Source: Tupaia tana (lineage: Eukaryota; Chordata; Mammalia; Scandentia; Tupaiidae). From it: a stretch of 64,000 nucleotides of DNA. Below the pieces are notes generated by a model. It was not told the DNA's origin. It ran no database searches and was given only the letters and a program-made list of their open reading frames with translations. The stretch is from the NCBI GenBank assembly GCA_026018925.1, contig JAKSZU010000002.1, positions 14,474,162-14,538,161 of the forward strand, written 5' to 3'. How positions within the stretch are numbered: position 1 is the stretch's first letter; every line of letters begins with the position of its first letter. Position numbers and translations under genes: made by a program. Of this stretch, positions 37,530-48,440 are shown piece by piece.

Positions 37530-39628
37530 CAAGCATACCTTGTTTATTGTACTTTGCTTTACTGTGGGTCACCATTTCTAAAAAGTGAAGGTTTGTGGGA
37601 ACACTGCATTGAGCAAGTGAAGTGTATTGTCGTCATTTTTCCAACAGCCTGTGCTTACTTTATTCCATATTTTCATAATTCTCACAATATCTTAAATATT
37701 TTAATTATTATTATACCTGTTGTGGTGATTTGTGATTAGTGATCTTTGATGTTACTATTATAATTATTTTGCGGCACCACGAACTGTGCCCAAAGAAGAC
37801 AGCAAACTTCATTAGTAAGTGTTATGCCCACTTCACTGACCTGCTGTTCTCCTCTTTCTTCCCTCTCTTTTGTATTCTTTATTCCCTGAGACAAAACAAA
37901 ATTTAAATTTGGCCAATTAATAACCTTACAATGGGCACTAACTGTTCAATTGAAAGGAAGAGTAAAAATTTGCACTTTAAATCAAAAGCTATAAATTATT
38001 CATGTTAGGAAGGAAGGCATGTAGAAAACGTGAATAGGCCAAAAGCTAGACCTTTTGCACCAAATACTTAGCCACGTTGTGAACACAAAAGAAAAGTTCT
38101 TGAAAGGAATTGAAAATGCTACTCCAGTGAATACATAAATGGCAAGGAAATGAAACAGCCTTACTACTGACATGAAGAAAGTCTTAGTGGTCTGGATAGA
38201 TCAAATCAGCCACAGCATTCCCCTAAGTCAAAGCTTAATCCAGAGCACGACCCAATCTCTCCTCAATTCTACAAAGGCTGAGAGAGGTGAGGAAGTTGCA
38301 GAAGGACAATTTAAAGTATATAGTTTGGTTCATGCCATTTAAGGAAAGAAGCTATTTCTAAAACAAGAAGTACAAGGTGAAGCAACAAGTGCTGATACAG
38401 AATCTATAACAAATTATCCAGAAGATCTAACTAAGATGATGAAGATGGTTACATTAAACAGTAGATTTTTTTAGTGTGAAACAGCTTTCTACTAGAATTT
38501 CATGACTAGAGAGGAGAACTCGATATTTTGCTTCAAAGCTTCAAGGAACAGACTGACACTCTAACTAGGGGCCAAACGATCTGGTAACTTTAAGTCAGTG
38601 TTCATTTATCATTCTGAATATCCTAGGTTCTCTTAAAAATTATGCCAAATCTACCCCACCTGTTCTCTATCAGTGGAACAGCAACACCTGGATGACAGCA
38701 CATCCATTTAGTGAACATTTAAAAGCCACTCTTGAGAATGACAACTCAGAAAAATAGATTCCTTTCAAAATATGACTGCTTATTTAAATGCCATTAAGGC
38801 ATTTGTGATTCATGACAAGAGGCCAAAATATAAACATTAACAAGAGTTTGGAAGAACTTTATTCCAGCCCTCATGGGTAACTTTGAGGGCTTCAAGACTT
38901 ATAGAAATAGTAACTGCAAATGTGGTGAAAATAGGGAAAAAAAGGACTAGAAATAGAAGTAGAACTGAAAATGTGATTGAATTTCTATAATCACATGATT
39001 ATTCATTAATGAATGAAGGGTGGCTTCTTACAAATAAACAGAAAAACTGGTTTATTTAGATGCAAACTACACCTGCTAATGACTCTGTGAACATTACTGA
39101 AATGACGATGAAGGATTTAGAATATTGTAAAACTTAGTTAATAAACCACTGGCAGCTGTAAGAGGAATGACTCCAACTTTGAAAGCACTCTTATTATGGG
39201 TAAAATGCTATCAAATAGCATCACATCAAACAGAGAAATCTTTGTGAGAGGATGAATCAATTGATGTGTCAGACTTCATTTTGTCTTATTTTCAGAAATT
39301 CTTAAAGCCACCCCACCCTTCAGTAGCCACCATCCTGAGCAGTCAGCAGTCCTTGATATTGAGGCAAGACCTTTCACTAGAAAGATTATAGCTCTCTGAA
39401 GGTTTAGGTAATTGTTAGCAATTTTTAGCAGTAATGTATTTTTAATTAAATATGCACATTTTTAGGACAGAGCACTATTGTACACTTAATAGACAATAGT
39501 ATAGTGTACACATAACATTTATATGTACTGGAAAAGCAAAATAAAATTTTATTGATTCATTTTATTGCAATTTTCTCTTTATTGTGGTAGTCCAGACCCG
39601 AACCAGCAATACCTCCAAAGTATGCCTA
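37530..39628 (+). mobile_element. Tigger1-like DNA transposon, internally deleted
   Basis: Both termini are present as inverted repeats (left CAAGCATACCTTG, right complement TAGGCATACTTTG) flanked by TA at 37528-37529 and 39629-39630, the target of TcMar/pogo elements. The inside follows the Tigger1 order: AATTGAAAATGCTACTCCAG (transposase N-terminal part), GGCTGAGAGAGGTGAGGAAG, ATTCCTTTCAAAATATGACT, then jumping to ATGCCATTAAGGCATTTGTG. About 300 bp of the DDE core appears to be missing at about 38780, which should remove the second catalytic aspartate, and several stops break the frame. It is 2.1 kb versus about 2.4 kb for the full element, as I recall. Non-autonomous and dead. Confidence 0.88.
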
Positions 39629-39659
39629 TACTCACAGTGAAGATGAAATAACAGGGACA

Positions 39660-40174
39660 TGGTATTAGTCAAGATTATCCAGAGAAACAGAACCATAGGA
39701 TTGTGTGTGTGTGTGTGTGTGTGCATGTATGAGAGAGAGAGAGAGATTGATTTACTATAAGTAATTGACTATGCACTATGATGTGTTCACAAGGTCTGTA
39801 GCTGGCAAGCTGGAGACCTAGGAGAGCCAATTGTATCATTCCAGCTCGAAGGCCAGCAGGCTGAAGACCCAGGAAAAACTGATACTTCTATTGAGTCCAG
39901 AAACAGAAAGAGCCAATGGTCCAGTTCAAACCAGACAAGCAAAAGAATTTAGTCTTACTCAAGAGAGGTCCACTTTTTTATTCTATTCAGGCCTTCAATT
40001 GATGAAGACCCATCATCAATTGAAGAGGAAGGCAATGTGCTTTACTCCATCTATCAGCCCAAATGTTAATCTCATCAACAACACTCTTACAGACACAAAA
40101 TGTGGTAGAATAAATGTTCAGCAAAGTATATGGGCACCCTGTGGGCTAATCAAGTTGACACATAAACCATTATG
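39660..40174 (+). mobile_element. MLT2-like ERVL LTR
   Basis: Typical order: TCCAGAGAAACAGAACCATA, a TG/AG microsatellite (39702-39747), GGCCAGCAGGCTGAAGACCC, TATTCAGGCCTTCAATTGAT, AATGTTAATCTCATCAACAA, and CAAGTTGACACATAAACCAT at the end. It begins 32 bp after the Tigger element. No internal region is attached, so it is a solo LTR. A short open frame at 39831-40175 is incidental. Confidence 0.75.
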
Positions 40175-40293
40175 AATGTCATGAGAGAAAAGAAACAACC
40201 TGAAATAGAAAAAAAATTCCTGGAGTCCTACATTTATAGAATAATTGCTCTTCTACTTAGCTATGGGTTCCACTGGCTGAGAGATGCACCATG

Positions 40294-41823
40294 TGTAATG
40301 GACTGAATGCTTATGTTCACCCGAAATCACAAATTGAAATCTCCCATGGTGATGATATTAGAATGTGAGACCTTTGGAAGGTGATTAGGTCTTGAAAGTG
40401 GAGCTTTTATTAATGGGATCCATTCCATTGAAAGAGCTCCCCAAGTGCTTGCTAGCTCTCTTTATTCCATATGAAGGTACAGTAAGAAGGTGTCATCTAT
40501 AAAGCAAGAATTGTTCCTCACAAGATACCACTTTGAGATTGGACTTCCTAGCCTCCAGAATCATGAGAAATAATGTTTTACCATTTCTTTTTTTTTTTTT
40601 TTTAGGTTACACAATAATTTATTGAAAACCTCCCCTCTCTACCCTTGGAATCTCTAGGTCACTTCTTCTGCTTATAGATCTTGTCCGCTAGCCTCAGGAA
40701 GATGGCTTAGGGCAGGGGTGCCGCGTACTGCTTGATGAGGCCCAGGAGGCGGCTGTGACTGTCTTCCTCGTGCCGCCTGAACACGGCCTGCAGGTCCAGC
40801 TCCTCGTATAAAGCGTCACCTGGGCCACCTTCTCGGCCTCCTTCTGGCCGTAATTCTCCTGCAAGATCTGGCGCCACTCCGGAGTGGCCCGCTGCAGACA
40901 CTGAACCACCAGCCAGCTGCATTTGTTGTCCTGGATGTCAGTGCCAACCTTGCCCGTCATGCTGGGGTCCCCAAAGAGGTCAAGGTAGTCATCCTGAATC
41001 TGGAAGAACTCTCCCATCTCCAGCAGGGTCTTCCTGGCGTTGGCATGCTCCTTCTCCCCGCCAATGCCCGCCATATACATGGCGGCGGCCACGGGGAGGT
41101 AGAAGGAGTAGAAAGCCGTCTTGAACTTGACAATAGACTTAGACCTCTTCTCAGTGAATCGGTCAAGACCCACGTTGCCCTGGGGGGCGGTGATGAGGTC
41201 CAGGGTCTGTCCGATCTCAGTCTGATAGGAAGTCTGCAGGAAAAGCTCCATCAGGTTCAGGTAGTAGGGCTGCTCCCGGCAGTAGTGCTTCAGCAGGCGG
41301 TAGATACAGGCTTCCAGAAGCAGAGCATCATTGACAGCATCCAAACCGATGCCTGGCTTCTGATACCAGCAGATCTGCCCCCGGCGGGTGAGCGATGAAT
41401 CCATGATATCGTCCGACACCAGGAGGAAAGCTTGCAGCAGTTCCACACAGCAGCCCACAGTCAGGGCCCTTTGGAGACTATCGACATCCTGCTTCCTGGG
41501 CTCCACCAGCTCCCGGAACGCCACCAGCACCGTGATACCCCGGTTATACTTGCCTCCAACGGCGTTGTACTCCAGGACCTCCTTAAGCCGGACAATAGCA
41601 TCTCTTGGCTCTGGGTTCCCCAACGCATCCTCAGTCAGCACCTTGACGATCTGGGAGAAGTGCTGGATGAAATCCTGCCTTTCCTGGGCATAGACATCTG
41701 ATGTTTGGTTTCCATTCATTCTGTGAGAGGAGCAAAGTGCTCTGTTTCTGGACGCCGGTTACCATTTCTGTGGCACCTAGTTTATAGTTTTTTGTTACAG
41801 TAGCACAAATAGAATAAGAGCTC
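40294..41823 (+). mobile_element. MaLR-type LTR split by the FDPS retrocopy
   Basis: The left part (40294-40588) runs TGTAATGGACTGAATGCTTA, GACCTTTGGAAGGTGATTAG, CTTCCTAGCCTCCAGAATCA, and the right part (41759-41823) runs TTTATAGTTTTTTGTTACAG to a CA end. Joined conceptually they make one LTR of about 360 bp with TG...CA ends, in the style of MST/MLT1 LTRs. The FDPS retrocopy occupies the middle with its own target duplication. Confidence 0.65.
40589..41758 (-). pseudogene. FDPS: FDPS processed pseudogene (farnesyl diphosphate synthase)
   Basis: An intronless copy of the farnesyl diphosphate synthase mRNA. The start codon is at 41717-41719 and an open frame of 341 codons runs to 40694. It keeps both aspartate-rich substrate motifs (DDIMD in DDIMDSSLTRRG; DDYLD in IQDDYLDLFGD), the KYNRG word and the TDIQDNKCSW block. 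The C-terminal end is broken by a one-base frameshift near 40810-40818 and by an in-frame TAA (40707-40709) in the original frame, before the old stop at 40659-40661. A short 3' UTR with AATAAA (40618-40623, complement) and poly(A) (40588-40603) follows. Duplication TTACCATTTCT at 40578-40588 and 41759-41769 shows L1-type insertion. The normal enzyme makes FPP for sterols and prenylation; this copy is very probably not functional. Confidence 0.97.
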
Positions 41824-42261
41824 ATGTAGGACTCAAAGACAAGACAGTAGCAGGACAAAGACACTGCTTAGGACTTGGACACCTCAATCTTTGATTTATA
41901 GTTTCCTCCTAAATATTGAAGTGATTGGATATGAGTGTATTACTGTAATCACTAGAGCCTCTTTACCTTTCTGTAATGTTAGATATATCCCACAGAAACA
42001 AATGCTTCTACTCAGGTAAATGTGTCCGTCAATAGTTCTGACGTGGACAATATTCCAAAGATACAGGCCTCTAAAAAACATAATAATAAAAACAGATAGG
42101 CTATGGACTCCCTCAGGATCTACTTACCTGAAGATTTTACAATTATGGGTGCATAACCTGGGCAAGTGCATGTGTGGCCATTGTTCCTTCCCTGGGGTGA
42201 CCAGATTTCCTTCCCATCTACCTGTTTTGAGCCATGGTCTCCTTATCTCATCATGACCTAA
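41824..42261. other. Unique DNA, no gene seen
   Basis: AT-rich DNA between the split LTR and a SINE-B copy. Nothing recognised. Confidence 0.5.
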
Positions 42262-42276
42262 GAGTTCTCCAATCTC

Positions 42277-42483
42277 GAGGCCAGTAGGTGGCATAGTGGT
42301 TAAGAGCACGAAATATGGCTGACGGTAGTTCGAGACCCAGACCTGGGGGTTTGCTTTCTCACTTTCTCTCTCTCTCTCCTCTCTCACACTGTCCCTCTTT
42401 GATCAAATTAAAGTAAATGAATAAATAAAAGTTAAATAAAATAATTCTTTATAAAAGAAAAATAATAATAATAAGATGATGAT
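42277..42483 (+). mobile_element. SINE-B copy (short form)
   Basis: Head GAGGCCAGTAGGTGGCATAG, TGGTTAAGAGCACGAAATAT, B box AGTTCGAGACC, then GGTTTGCTTTCTCACTTTCT and TTTGATCAAATTAAAGTAAA with an (AATAA)n tail. Duplication GAGTTCTCCAATCTC / GAGTTCTCCAGTCTC at 42262-42276 and 42484-42498. Confidence 0.87.
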
Positions 42484-42716
42484 GAGTTCTCCAGTCTCTA
42501 AACTCTCGTGTCACTAATCAAGGAGATAATCAGTTTGCTTGACAACCTATTTGGAAACAGTCCTCCAAGTGATTAATGTCAGCTCACCATGAGCTTAACC
42601 CAAATTAAATGTATCTCCACATGTGTAGAATGTACTCTCCTACTCTCCTTTTTTTAGGTTAAATAAAATATTTTTCTAATAATATTTTTTAAATTTTAAT
42701 AAGAAAAATAAAGGCA

Positions 42717-42913
42717 AGGGGTTGATGCTATGGCACAGTAGTAATACACTACTCAAGAGAATCCAGAACCCATTGTTTGAATCTCTGTCCCAGTCAGTCA
42801 GAATCACTCATGACTGTCTAAGATCCAACCAGCTGGAAGACTAGAGGAAAGGAATTGTGATATGACCAGATCCTGAAGAAGGTTCTACCTCTATCTCTTT
42901 CTCTCATGCTCCA
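42717..42913 (+). mobile_element. Divergent tRNA-like SINE
   Basis: Head AAGGGGTTGATGCTATGGCA with ACAGTAGTAATACACTACTC, a B-box-like TGTTTGAATCTCTG, a body with CCAGCTGGAAGACTAGAGGA and GGAATTGTGATATGACCAG, a CTCTATCTCTTTCTCTC tract and an A-run. It shares the plan of the other SINEs but is too diverged to place in A, B or C. Confidence 0.55.
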
Positions 42914-43307
42914 TCATAAAAAAATGGAAATTTTTAAGGGAAAAAAAAACTTTAGAGTAAAAAATATTCCTCCCTCCTATCCAGGTCTACTGGGACCTAT
43001 TGCTAGTAGGTCAACTTTATCAGTGTCCCCATTAGTAACAGGAACGCAGAAAATCAATGGTTCATTTAATATATTAATGATTTGGCTGAAGTTGGCTTTT
43101 TCCACCTAAACTATGCTTTTTGCCCATTTTTTTCTTGTAATCCACTCATAGTTCTATTAGATAGATTTGTGTTATAGACCTTTTTTTTTCTGAGAGAAAC
43201 AAGTTGCCTACATTAGATACAGACTGACAGTGTTATTAGTCCATGTTCTATTTCAGTGATAAGTGATACACTGAGAAGAAAAATATAATGGCTTTCATTT
43301 ACATTTT

Positions 43308-43579
43308 TTTTTTTTTTTTTTTTTTTTTGGAGAGGTTTTTGCTATAGGGCGCATGCGCTAGCCAGACAGACAGAGAGCGACAGAGAGACAGAAAGCAAGA
43401 AATCATCCCCCGGGGAGATGGCCACGCCGCAATCCCTTCTCCTCCATTCTCCTCTCAGGATCTTGGGCACGCACGCACACACGCCCTGCATGAGTTTTAC
43501 GCCACCGGGTCCGGGACATGAACCGCGGTCGACTACGTGGGAGTCCAGCGACATAGCCATTACGCTAACTGCTGGTCCC
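43308..43579 (-). mobile_element. SINE-A copy, youngest-looking
   Basis: The tail is an unbroken T-run of over 20, the palindrome GGGCGCATGCGC is intact, and the B box complement GGACATGAACCGC differs by one step from the best consensus. The target duplication is a perfect 20-mer (43288-43307 and 43580-43599, starting ATGGCTTTC). These are the signs of a recent insertion. Confidence 0.95.
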
Positions 43580-43599
43580 ATGGCTTTCATTTACATTTT

Positions 43600-44524
43600 G
43601 ATGAGTCACTCATAAAAAATACCTAGTCATCCTCAACTCTTTCATTCTCACATTCAGTCCACCCTACCCTGCTTTTTATGTATTTTTTTCTCATAACACA
43701 CCATTTTCTAGCATGCACTAATCTACATGTATTGGGTTTTTGTTATTTTTCTATCTTCATCCAACCACCACCTCCATTAGAATACAAACTCCTAGAGAAC
43801 AAGATTCTCTATTTTATTCACTAATGACTTTCGTGTACTAAGAACTGTGCCTGGAATAGACCTGGTGCTCAATAAGGTATATGCCCAATGACTGAATTTA
43901 TCCCTTTCCATAGATGAGCAATTTGGGGAAAGAGCAAAGAAACAGCAATTCAGCCTCCTGCGTTCTCTTCTTTTTCCCTAGAAAGACGTGAGAATGCCGA
44001 GGAGCTTCTCTGTTACTCCTGGCCTAGTCTCTTCCACTGACGTAATGTTTGCTCCCCAGTCTAATCTAATGAATTGTGCAACTATATCTCAACAGTCCAT
44101 TTGCTATTTGTTCATACTTGAGTAACAACCAATTGTGTGGCATATTTTTTAAATTGTGGTTTCTAAACAGATACCTAAATTTCTAATTCTTCCCAAATAT
44201 CTCTGTCCTGTGTTTAGTCTTAAGCCTCAACTCATGGAACTGGCCTTTGATACCTGTTTAAGCACAGCTTGATTGGAAGAAATGACACAGTCTTCTGGGT
44301 CTTAAACAAATGGTTTGTATCACTCAACCCAGTGGAATCACAGCCAACCATAAAGCTGTTTGGACTCACGGAAGAACGTTCGTTCTACTGACTTGTCACC
44401 ACCACGAGCACAGCATTATATGACTGCAACACGAACAAACTCATTTTCAGCACCGCTGCTACAGGCACAGAAGCAAACATTGCAGCCACTGCATACAGAC
44501 CACACTGCACTCGCCATCGCCATC
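43600..44524. repeat. Unique DNA with an L2-like 3' end at about 43770-43910
   Basis: ATTAGAATACAAACTCCTAG, GAACTGTGCCTGGAATAGAC and GGTGCTCAATAAGGTATATG are in the order of an L2 3' end (plus strand). The rest is unremarkable. Confidence 0.55.
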
Positions 44525-44557
44525 TTTTTTTGGAGAGGTTTTTTTTTTTTTTTTTTT
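44525..44557 (-). mobile_element. SINE-A 3' stub (tail only)
   Basis: TTTTTTTGGAGAGG followed by a T-run is the last few bases of the SINE (complement ACCTCTCC) plus A-runs on both sides, with no body. It looks like an extremely 5'-truncated insertion or deletion remnant. Confidence 0.6.
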
Positions 44558-47500
44558 GAATGACCCATTTGAGCAAAACCTCTTTTGATTTGAACAAAGC
44601 CATTAAACAGCTCAGTTCTCTGATTTCCCTCTAAGTTTCTTAGATAGTGTCCAATATCACTTGTAAGACTTGGACGTGGAATTTAAAAGAAAAGGGAGAG
44701 AATGTCTGCCTAACAGACGAAGCCCTCAGAAATGATGACAAGGCACTCTTACCTCACGGTACCCCTGTTTGTCACAGCTGTTGAAGTACATTGCACACCA
44801 TTTGCTATTTTAAAATCTCACAGCAAGGTATTTACAGGTTAGGAAAGGCACAGGCACTCCATCTCAGCTGACTTATTTCATCTTAATGAAATTTTAAATA
44901 TTCTGTTAGCTTCTTCCAGAGTCTTCATTCTCAAATCTCTAAAGAGCTCCTGGGAATTAAGAACATATTGAACATGGATTTTATCCTCAAGTCCCACAAC
45001 ACGGTCAAGAGAATAAAATACATTTTCATGAAAAGTTAACTTTTCATAAATTGTACAAGGTAATATGCTACGACCCAGAGAAAAGGAAGAGATGACCTTA
45101 GTCTAAGGTGATTAGGACAGAGGCAAACAGAGTGAACGATACAGGTCCATGCCTTAAAAAGGAGCTCTGGCTAAACTGAGAAGAGCAGAGGATTATGGGC
45201 ACCCGGAGAATAACAGCCTCAGAAAAGAGGCTCTGTGGGCGTGGAACACAGAGCACGCGGCTGGCTGAGGTCACATGGTTAATCGATATATCTCTTCACC
45301 CATTCATCCATCAGTTCAATAAATGGCTTACTAAATGTGCTTAATATACAAGACACTGTGTCAAGTGGAAACACGGGGTGACAATGGGAACCAAATGGCA
45401 AGAATCCTGCCTCATGGAGCTTAACTTTTTGGTGGCAGAGACAGAAGTTCGAGAAATCTGCTAATTAATGAATTATTTTGTGTTACCTGTTAGGGAGGCA
45501 AGAAGTGAGTTCTATACAATAGAGGGGACAAGGAGAGCTGGGAAGAACAACCTGGGGAGAGAAGATATGTGAAGTCCCTGGAGAGCAAGGAGCTGGCATC
45601 CGAGGATTACGGCAGACTCACGTGCTGCGTGTAGACGGGCAAGAATGTAAGTCACACACAGAGGTTACAGAACCAGGCCCAGCCCTGCCAGCTACATAAA
45701 TGGAACTTGCACTGCATAAAATAAGTTTGGTTTTGATTTTAAGTCTAATTGGAACACACTGCAGTAAGCTGGAAAGTGACATACACATTTAAGTTCAACA
45801 GAATTCATTTGTGTTGATATGCGAGGAACAGAACAAAAGGAAGTGAAGAATCAGAGTGACTATTGTCGAGATTCAGAGAGAAGTGTTGCCTTTTTGATGT
45901 AGTTTCCTGAGAAACGTTTATGATTTTGGTGTTAGAATGGAGGCTTGAAAACATTCCAGGATCAAACAAATCTGTTTTTTCCCCTTAAATGAGATATCTG
46001 ACTATATCTTTAGGCACAGAGAAAGAGCAAGGTGAGGGAGAAATTTATTTATAATAAAAGAGAGACAAAAGGAAAAACAGAAGAATTTAATCTTGAAGGA
46101 GAGAGAGATACCATCTGAAAGATTAGCCTTTATTTAAAATGAGAGATTAGCCTTTGTACTCTGAAAGGATTGGAAAGACAGACAAGTATTTGGCAGAGGG
46201 AAGAAATGTGAGTTTGTGGTAGACCCAGGGATGGTATTTGATGAGCTTTGCACTCCAAGACTTCCACCTCATCTTACACAGCACTCAGCTGGCCCAGTGA
46301 CAAGGTAGACAGCCCCTTGTGTTGTCAGAAAACACTCAAGTTCCAGGGCCATCCATAATTTGAAGAGGGTAATACAATAGGATGGTGAAGGCTGAAACAA
46401 GCATGGGTTGGTAAGGAACTGTGGCGAGATGACCTTCTAGAAGGACAGAACAGAGCACAAAACCTGACAACTCCTCTCTTTCCCTGGTATGTCCAGAATC
46501 GTGGAAAGGAGAAGCTCCACATGAAAGATACTCCCAAACCTGCATCCCTACTCATGCGCTGGGAGAGGATCCTGGAACCAGCAAGCAACAGCCCTGAGAG
46601 GCGGGACGGTCCTGTCTCCACAGGAAAAAGCCAGGGGGCCTGTGCGTTGGGCAGGAGTTGTATTCAGTGGCACCGAGTGAGCAGATTCAGAAATAAGACA
46701 GCATTCGTTTGGGCTCATGTGCTTGACGATGGAGAAGTTAGCTACCGGAGTTTGAAATTGGCCAATGCTGAACTCCCTTTGGAAACTGCCATGCTTGCCT
46801 CAGCAAGACTTTGACCTGGGTAGCGACTGGTGGCTCTGGCAAGACAGAGAGTGAACTAAGCAAAACAGGGACTTCCACGTTGTGGCCCAGTGCTCTGCTC
46901 GTCTTTGTGCCAAAACGTGGGTTCTCTTGAGTGCTTCCTCTTTCAAACCTGATTCCTGCCCCCTGGGGACATTTCTGTCCCCAAGTCACCATTCCCTAAC
47001 AAACGAGTTAGCACACCGCTCTGGAGAGAAGCCAGATCCCAAATCCTCGTTGCTGGACCACTACGTTAGAAAAATGCGTATCTGACTCAATTACACTTCG
47101 TAGCCCTGAAAATACAGTGATTTGGGGTGAAAGGGTTTTACCAGTGCTTTAGCTGATGATCACTCCCAGGAAGGGAAAAATAAATTGGCTCCATAAAGAT
47201 TTTTGAGCAAAAACTCTTGCTGGGATAGTTTGGGCTTGCCGTTCAGGAAACAGCAGCCCAGGTCCACAGCGCACCAGTCGACACACCCCCACGCATCCCC
47301 ACGGTGAAGTCCCTCAAGGTCAGAGGATCGGCTCAGCCTGGTTTACACTTTGTTTAAATCTTTGCAGTCTCTTTGAAGCTTAGTCACTCTTCCAGTATTG
47401 CTATTTCACCTTCATTCAATCTAAAACTGTGGCTTCTCCGAAATGTGACAAGATAGGTACGAATCAGAATGCTCCACGGGCCGTGTGGCGGAGTTGGCAG

Positions 47501-48221
47501 TATGTGGCTCTATTAAGTAGAGTCAATTTAGTACTGGATAAAGGAAAAGACTAAATTAGAATCGTGGTTGGCAGAAATAGCCTCCCATCTGGCAGTGTAA
47601 TTACATACTACCTTGACCTAAGCAGTCCTTGCTGTTCCAAGCTCTAAGATTCCTTTGGAAAGGGGGAGGAAAAAAAAGAAAAACAGATGAAGGTTTAGAA
47701 AATAAATTATTTAGCATATCTTCATCATCTTTTTGAGAAATAAGTTGTATATTTGTCCCTAATATGACTCTCCCTTTTTTAGTGAAATGAAACTCCCAGT
47801 CCCCTAAGGAGTGTGACCACTTCATGGACAGGGTAAACGAACGAGCCCCGTCCACCCGTTTCCACCCGTGACATCAGACACTATTTCAACGAGGGCTCTG
47901 ATTCATACCCTCCGTGGCGTCCTCATTCCCGAGGGCCTTTTTTAAGGGTCAGTCTTAGTTGCTGCTGACGTGCGGCATTTTCAAAGACTCAGAGTGGTCT
48001 ACATTACAACCCTTGACTTCACCTTCCGTGCCAACAGGAAATTTTATACAGCCCAAGCTCCCGGATAGAGCAGGGCCAGGAAGCCGCGAGGTCCCGGTGT
48101 GAGGCTGCCACCTGCTGGCCGAATGTGTCCTGTTCCACTTCTCATTTTATTTATTTATTTTCTGTGTTCCAACACAGCTTTTCCTCTGAATCCACAAAGG
48201 TTTAGCTTCTATTTTCTTCTC
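44558..48221. other. Unique DNA; L2-like segment about 45285-45480
   Basis: Near 45300 the order CAATAAATGGCTTACTAAAT, AGACACTGTGTCAAG, GCCTCATGGAGCTTAACTTT is typical of an antisense L2-like repeat. Other parts hold short frames with no domain. No gene recognised. Confidence 0.45.
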
Positions 48222-48440
48222 TTTTTATTTTTTGATTTTTACCTATTTATTTCTTCTGAGACGGAGTGAAAGAGAGAATCCAACAAGATCTCCGTGTCGT
48301 GGTCCCCCACCCTACGCCCCACCCAGCCGGATCAGGCACCCCGCAGACCCAGGCCTGCGCAGAGACCCCTTTCTGGAGAACTGAGACACTCTCCTGCTGG
48401 TCCACCATCACAGACATTGCCACTGTGCCGCTGCTGCTGA
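48222..48440 (-). mobile_element. SINE-C copy
   Basis: On the minus strand GCAGCAGCGGCACAGTGGCA followed by TGTCTGTGATGGTGGACC matches the SINE-C head. A GAGATCTTGTTGGATTCTCT body and an AAGAAATAAATAGGTAAAA tail match the copy at 24971. The internal part is GC-rich and diverged. Confidence 0.5.

Noticed and set aside
40694..41719. FDPS as a working gene
   Set aside because: Intronless, flanked by a target duplication and poly(A), with a frameshift and a premature stop removing the normal C-terminal end.
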